NCBI RefSeq assembly: GCF_015686655.1
Contig: NZ_JADPMP010000016.1
Span: forward strand, 1-64,000
From: Pontibacter sp. FD36
GTDB lineage: Bacteria; Bacteroidota; Bacteroidia; Cytophagales; Hymenobacteraceae
Reading direction: 5' to 3'
Length of the DNA stretch: 64,000 nt
The notes under the pieces were generated by a model. That model worked only from the letters and a program-made list of their open reading frames with translations, was not told where the DNA came from and ran no database searches. Within the stretch, counting starts at the first letter, position 1. Each line of letters starts with the position of its first letter. The position numbers were made by a program, and so were the translations under genes. Positions 61,343 through 64,000 of this stretch are shown one piece after another.

Positions 61343-62572
61343 ATGCCTGACAGAATTCGTGTTTTGCTGGTTGATGATGATGAAGATGATTTCATCATTG
61401 CGCGTGATATCATGGACGATATACCCGGGCGCAATTATGTGCTCGATTGGGCGCCGTCTTTCAACGAGGCTATCAGCATAATCAGGGAGCAGCGACACCA
61501 TGTATACCTGGTTGATTTCAGGCTGGGGGCGCATGATGGACTGGAGCTGATCACGCAGGCTGTGAACGAAGGTATAACAGCACCGTTCATTTTGCTAACC
61601 GGTCAGAGCGACCGCGAAACTGACGAGAAAGCCATGCGGGCCGGAGCGCAGGACTACCTGGTGAAAGGCACTTTTAATCCATACGACCTGGAGCGCTCTA
61701 TCAGGTATAGCATAGAGCACGCCAAGAGCCTGGCCGAAATTCAGAAGCTGAACACGGAGTTGGAACAACGGGTAGAGGACCGCACGCAGGAGCTTGCCGC
61801 TGCCATACAGAACCTGGAGAAGGCCAATAAAACACTTAAAAAAGCGCAGCAGGAGATTTACAAAGCCCTACAAAAGGAGAAGGAACTGCATGAGCTGAAG
61901 TCACGCTTCGTGACCATCGCCTCACACGAGTTTCGGACACCGCTCAGCACGGTGCTTTCATCGGCCTCGCTGATCACCAAATACAAGTCTGCCGAAGACG
62001 ATGAAAAACGCCTGAAGCACGTAGGCCGTATTAAGTCCGCTGTTCATAACCTGACCAATATCCTGAACGATTTTCTGTCGATCAGCAGGATGGAGGAAGG
62101 GAAGATCCACAATGTGCCGAGCACGTTTGACCTGCAGAGTTTCGCAGCAGAGGTAGTCGACGAAATGCAGGGCTTCCTGAAAGAGGGGCAGCGCATTGAT
62201 TACCGGCACGAGAGTGAACAAATTACCGTATACCTGGATAAGCAGCTCATGCGCAACGTCATAATCAACCTGCTCTCCAACGGCAGTAAATACTCAGGAG
62301 AGGACAGCACGATCTGGTTTACAACTGACATCAAAGGAGACGCAATAAGGCTGGTAGTGCGTGACGAGGGGATCGGTATACCTGACGAAGACAAAGCACA
62401 CCTGTTTACGCCGTTTTTCAGAGCGCAGAACGTCACCAATATACAAGGAACGGGTCTGGGCCTTAATATTGTAAAGAAATATGTGGAAATAATGGGCGGC
62501 GAGCTGCATTACGAAAGCGAACTGGGCCGCGGCACCACTTTCACCATCACATTGCCATACACTACCGCATAA
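61343..62572 (+). CDS. Receiver-histidine kinase hybrid
   Basis: A 409-residue protein: receiver (1-125, phosphoacceptor D58 in YLVDFR), a coiled-coil linker (about 135-185, LEQRVEDRTQELAAAIQ), HisKA with TIASHEFRTPLST, and HATPase (DEGIGIPDEDK, GTGLGLNIV). An N-terminal receiver followed by kinase suggests a relay step fed by another kinase. It is 2 bases from the receiver-Crp gene, so the pair is a unit. Confidence 0.92.
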   Translation: MPDRIRVLLVDDDEDDFIIARDIMDDIPGRNYVLDWAPSFNEAISIIREQRHHVYLVDFRLGAHDGLELITQAVNEGITAPFILLTGQSDRETDEKAMRAGAQDYLVKGTFNPYDLERSIRYSIEHAKSLAEIQKLNTELEQRVEDRTQELAAAIQNLEKANKTLKKAQQEIYKALQKEKELHELKSRFVTIASHEFRTPLSTVLSSASLITKYKSAEDDEKRLKHVGRIKSAVHNLTNILNDFLSISRMEEGKIHNVPSTFDLQSFAAEVVDEMQGFLKEGQRIDYRHESEQITVYLDKQLMRNVIINLLSNGSKYSGEDSTIWFTTDIKGDAIRLVVRDEGIGIPDEDKAHLFTPFFRAQNVTNIQGTGLGLNIVKKYVEIMGGELHYESELGRGTTFTITLPYTTA

Positions 62573-62574
62573 GT

Positions 62575-63636
62575 ATGAGAAAAATATTACTGATTGAAGA
62601 CAACCAGGAGATCCGCGAGAATACCGCTGAGATCCTGTCGCTGGCCAACTACCAGGTAATCGAAGCACCTAACGGAAAGATAGGCGTGGACCTGGCCAAG
62701 AAGGAGCACCCCGACCTGATCATCTGCGACATCATGATGCCACAGCTCGATGGCTACGGGGTGCTGCACATGCTTAGCAAGTTTCCGGAAACGGCCAGTA
62801 TCCCCTTTGTTTTCCTGACGGCCAAGTCGGAGAAGGACGACTTCCGCAAAGGCATGAACCTGGGTGCTGATGACTACCTGACCAAGCCTTTTGATGACGT
62901 GGAGTTGCTCGACGTGGTAGAAATGCGCCTGAAGAAAAACGAGATACTGAAGGCTGAATTTCAGCGTGACGTGCAGGGCATCGACAACTTTATACAGGAG
63001 GCAAAAGGCTATGAAGAGCTAAACAAGCTGATCTCCGAAAACCGTCGTGTGACAGTGTTCCGTAAGAAGCAGCATTTGTTCTCAGAAGGCAATTACCCGA
63101 GCAACCTTTACTTCCTGAACAAGGGCAAGATCAAGACATACAAGTCGAATGAAGAAGGTCGTGAGTATATCACCAGTCTGTACAAAGACGGGGATTTCAT
63201 AGGCTACCTCGATCTGCTGGAGGAGAAGACTTACCGTGAGTCAGCCATGGCGCTGGAGGACTCGGAGGTATACATCATCCCGCGGGAGGACTTTTATACC
63301 TTGCTTTACCAGAACCGCGATGTAGCAGGCAAGTTCATAAAGATACTGTCTGATAACCTGGCTGACCGCGAAGAGCGTCTGCTGAAGCTGGCCTATAACT
63401 CCGTGCGCAAGCGTGTAGCAGAGGCGCTATTGTTTGTAGAAAAGCAGTACAAGGAAGACCCGAATTACAAATCCGAAGTGTCCATCACCCGCGAAGACCT
63501 GGCCAGCATTGTAGGTGCTTCCAAAGAAACCGTGATCCGCACCCTGGCTGATTTCAAGGACGAAAACCTCATCGACACGCGCGGCAGCAAGATCACGATC
63601 CTGAACTCGCAGAAGCTGGAGCGGATGCGGAATTAA
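62575..63636 (+). CDS. Response regulator fused to a Crp/Fnr-type DNA-binding module
   Basis: A 353-residue regulator: receiver (1-122, D52 in IICDIMMPQ), a cyclic-nucleotide-binding-like fold (about 155-270), and a Crp-type helix-turn-helix (about 285-345, ITREDLASIVGASKETVIRTLADF). No Fe-S Cys pattern is present. It could bind TGAC-N4-GTCA-type dyads such as those before the nos, cupin and other genes, with phosphorylation from the kinases upstream as input; this link is a hypothesis. Confidence 0.92.
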   Translation: MRKILLIEDNQEIRENTAEILSLANYQVIEAPNGKIGVDLAKKEHPDLIICDIMMPQLDGYGVLHMLSKFPETASIPFVFLTAKSEKDDFRKGMNLGADDYLTKPFDDVELLDVVEMRLKKNEILKAEFQRDVQGIDNFIQEAKGYEELNKLISENRRVTVFRKKQHLFSEGNYPSNLYFLNKGKIKTYKSNEEGREYITSLYKDGDFIGYLDLLEEKTYRESAMALEDSEVYIIPREDFYTLLYQNRDVAGKFIKILSDNLADREERLLKLAYNSVRKRVAEALLFVEKQYKEDPNYKSEVSITREDLASIVGASKETVIRTLADFKDENLIDTRGSKITILNSQKLERMRN

Positions 63637-63643
63637 GACAACT

Positions 63644-64000
63644 TTATTCTGCGGCAGGCTGAAGAAGCGTATAGCTCGTGCTTCTACCGCCTGCCGCTTC
63701 TTTTTTCAGGATACCCTTTACTACTAAATCCTGAATATCACGGCTGGCGGTGTCTTGGGAGCACTTGGCTATTTTGGCCCATTTAGAAGATGTTAGCTTT
63801 CCTTCAAATCCTTCCTGAAGTTTATTAATGAGAAGGCGCTGCCGCTCATTTAATGGTGTCTCGGCGTGCACATCCCAAAATCTGACACGCAGTAGCACGG
63901 TCCCGAGTTTTTCATGCGAAACTTTCAGCGCATTGTGCAGACAATCCAGAAACCAACATAGCCAGGATGTAATATCAAGCGGCCCCTTCTGTGTTTTCTC
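63644..64000 (-). CDS. C-terminal part of a Fic-family protein (cut by window edge)
   Basis: The frame is open to position 64000 and encodes about 118 residues. EKTQKGPLDITSWLCWFLDC and RFWDVHAETPLNERQRLLIN, then FEGKLTSSKWAKIAKCSQD and the winged helix TASRDIQDLVVKGILKKE, match the C-terminal end of Fic proteins with a DNA-binding tail. The Fic catalytic motif lies outside the window. Convergent with the receiver-Crp gene. Confidence 0.8.
   Translation of the reverse strand, partial: EKTQKGPLDITSWLCWFLDCLHNALKVSHEKLGTVLLRVRFWDVHAETPLNERQRLLINKLQEGFEGKLTSSKWAKIAKCSQDTASRDIQDLVVKGILKKEAAGGRSTSYTLLQPAAE

Noticed and set aside
1-64000. CRISPR arrays, tRNA and rRNA genes
   Set aside because: No regularly spaced short repeats, cloverleaf sequences or conserved rRNA stretches were found while reading.

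Overview
The window looks like a chromosomal segment of an aerobic to facultatively denitrifying Bacteroidota of the Hymenobacteraceae/Pontibacter type. This is inferred from protein style (Bacteroidota lipoproteins, a Sec/lipoprotein clade II NosZ, short-form glucan phosphorylase), from TAnnTTTG -7 promoter boxes, and from the very frequent word AGGTATA. No rRNA, tRNA or CRISPR array was seen.

Layout. 0-2.7 kb: a tyrosine recombinase with an integron-like gene cassette bounded by an attC-like site, and a divergent zinc-ribbon protein. 2.7-8 kb: a ferredoxin/ferredoxin reductase pair, then an operon of small membrane proteins with a winged-helix repressor whose likely operator occurs twice. 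8-21 kb: cyanophycin synthetase with an isoaspartyl peptidase, a Gly/Ser/Tyr-rich low-complexity protein, a STAS protein, a NarL-type regulator, pirin, an acetyltransferase, an alpha-glucan phosphorylase and an M28 peptidase. 21-39 kb: a quinol nitric oxide reductase operon, a cupin, and two complete tandem nitrous oxide reductase operons (cytochrome c, nosZ, nosB-like, nosL, nosD, nosF, nosY). 39-47.7 kb: queD, a large unknown protein, proline dehydrogenase, a thioredoxin-like/lipoprotein/heme-copper-like trio, and an AT-rich patch of small membrane ORFs that shares a 16-bp block with the cassette locus at the left edge. 47.8-59 kb: B12-dependent ribonucleotide reductase, then a run of NO/Fe-S stress genes (DUF2249-RIC fusion, hemerythrin, DUF2249 protein, heme-copper-like membrane protein, SufT-like protein, NsrR-type Rrf2 regulator, nadA, nadB). 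59-64 kb: a signalling cluster (PAS kinase, receiver, receiver-kinase, receiver-Crp fusion) and the C-terminal end of a Fic protein.

How it fits together. NO is reduced to N2O by the quinol enzyme and N2O to N2 by two NosZ copies. RIC, hemerythrin-like and SufT-like proteins plausibly repair nitrosylated Fe-S proteins such as NadA, and an O2-independent ribonucleotide reductase lies next to them. Several of these promoters carry dyads of the Crp/Fnr type (TGAC-N4-GTCA and related) whose centre lies 29.5 bp before the -7 box. In the cupin and first nos promoters two dyads lie exactly 22 bp apart. This points to one shared nitrosative/low-oxygen regulon. The second nos operon lacks that promoter, so the two copies are probably controlled differently.
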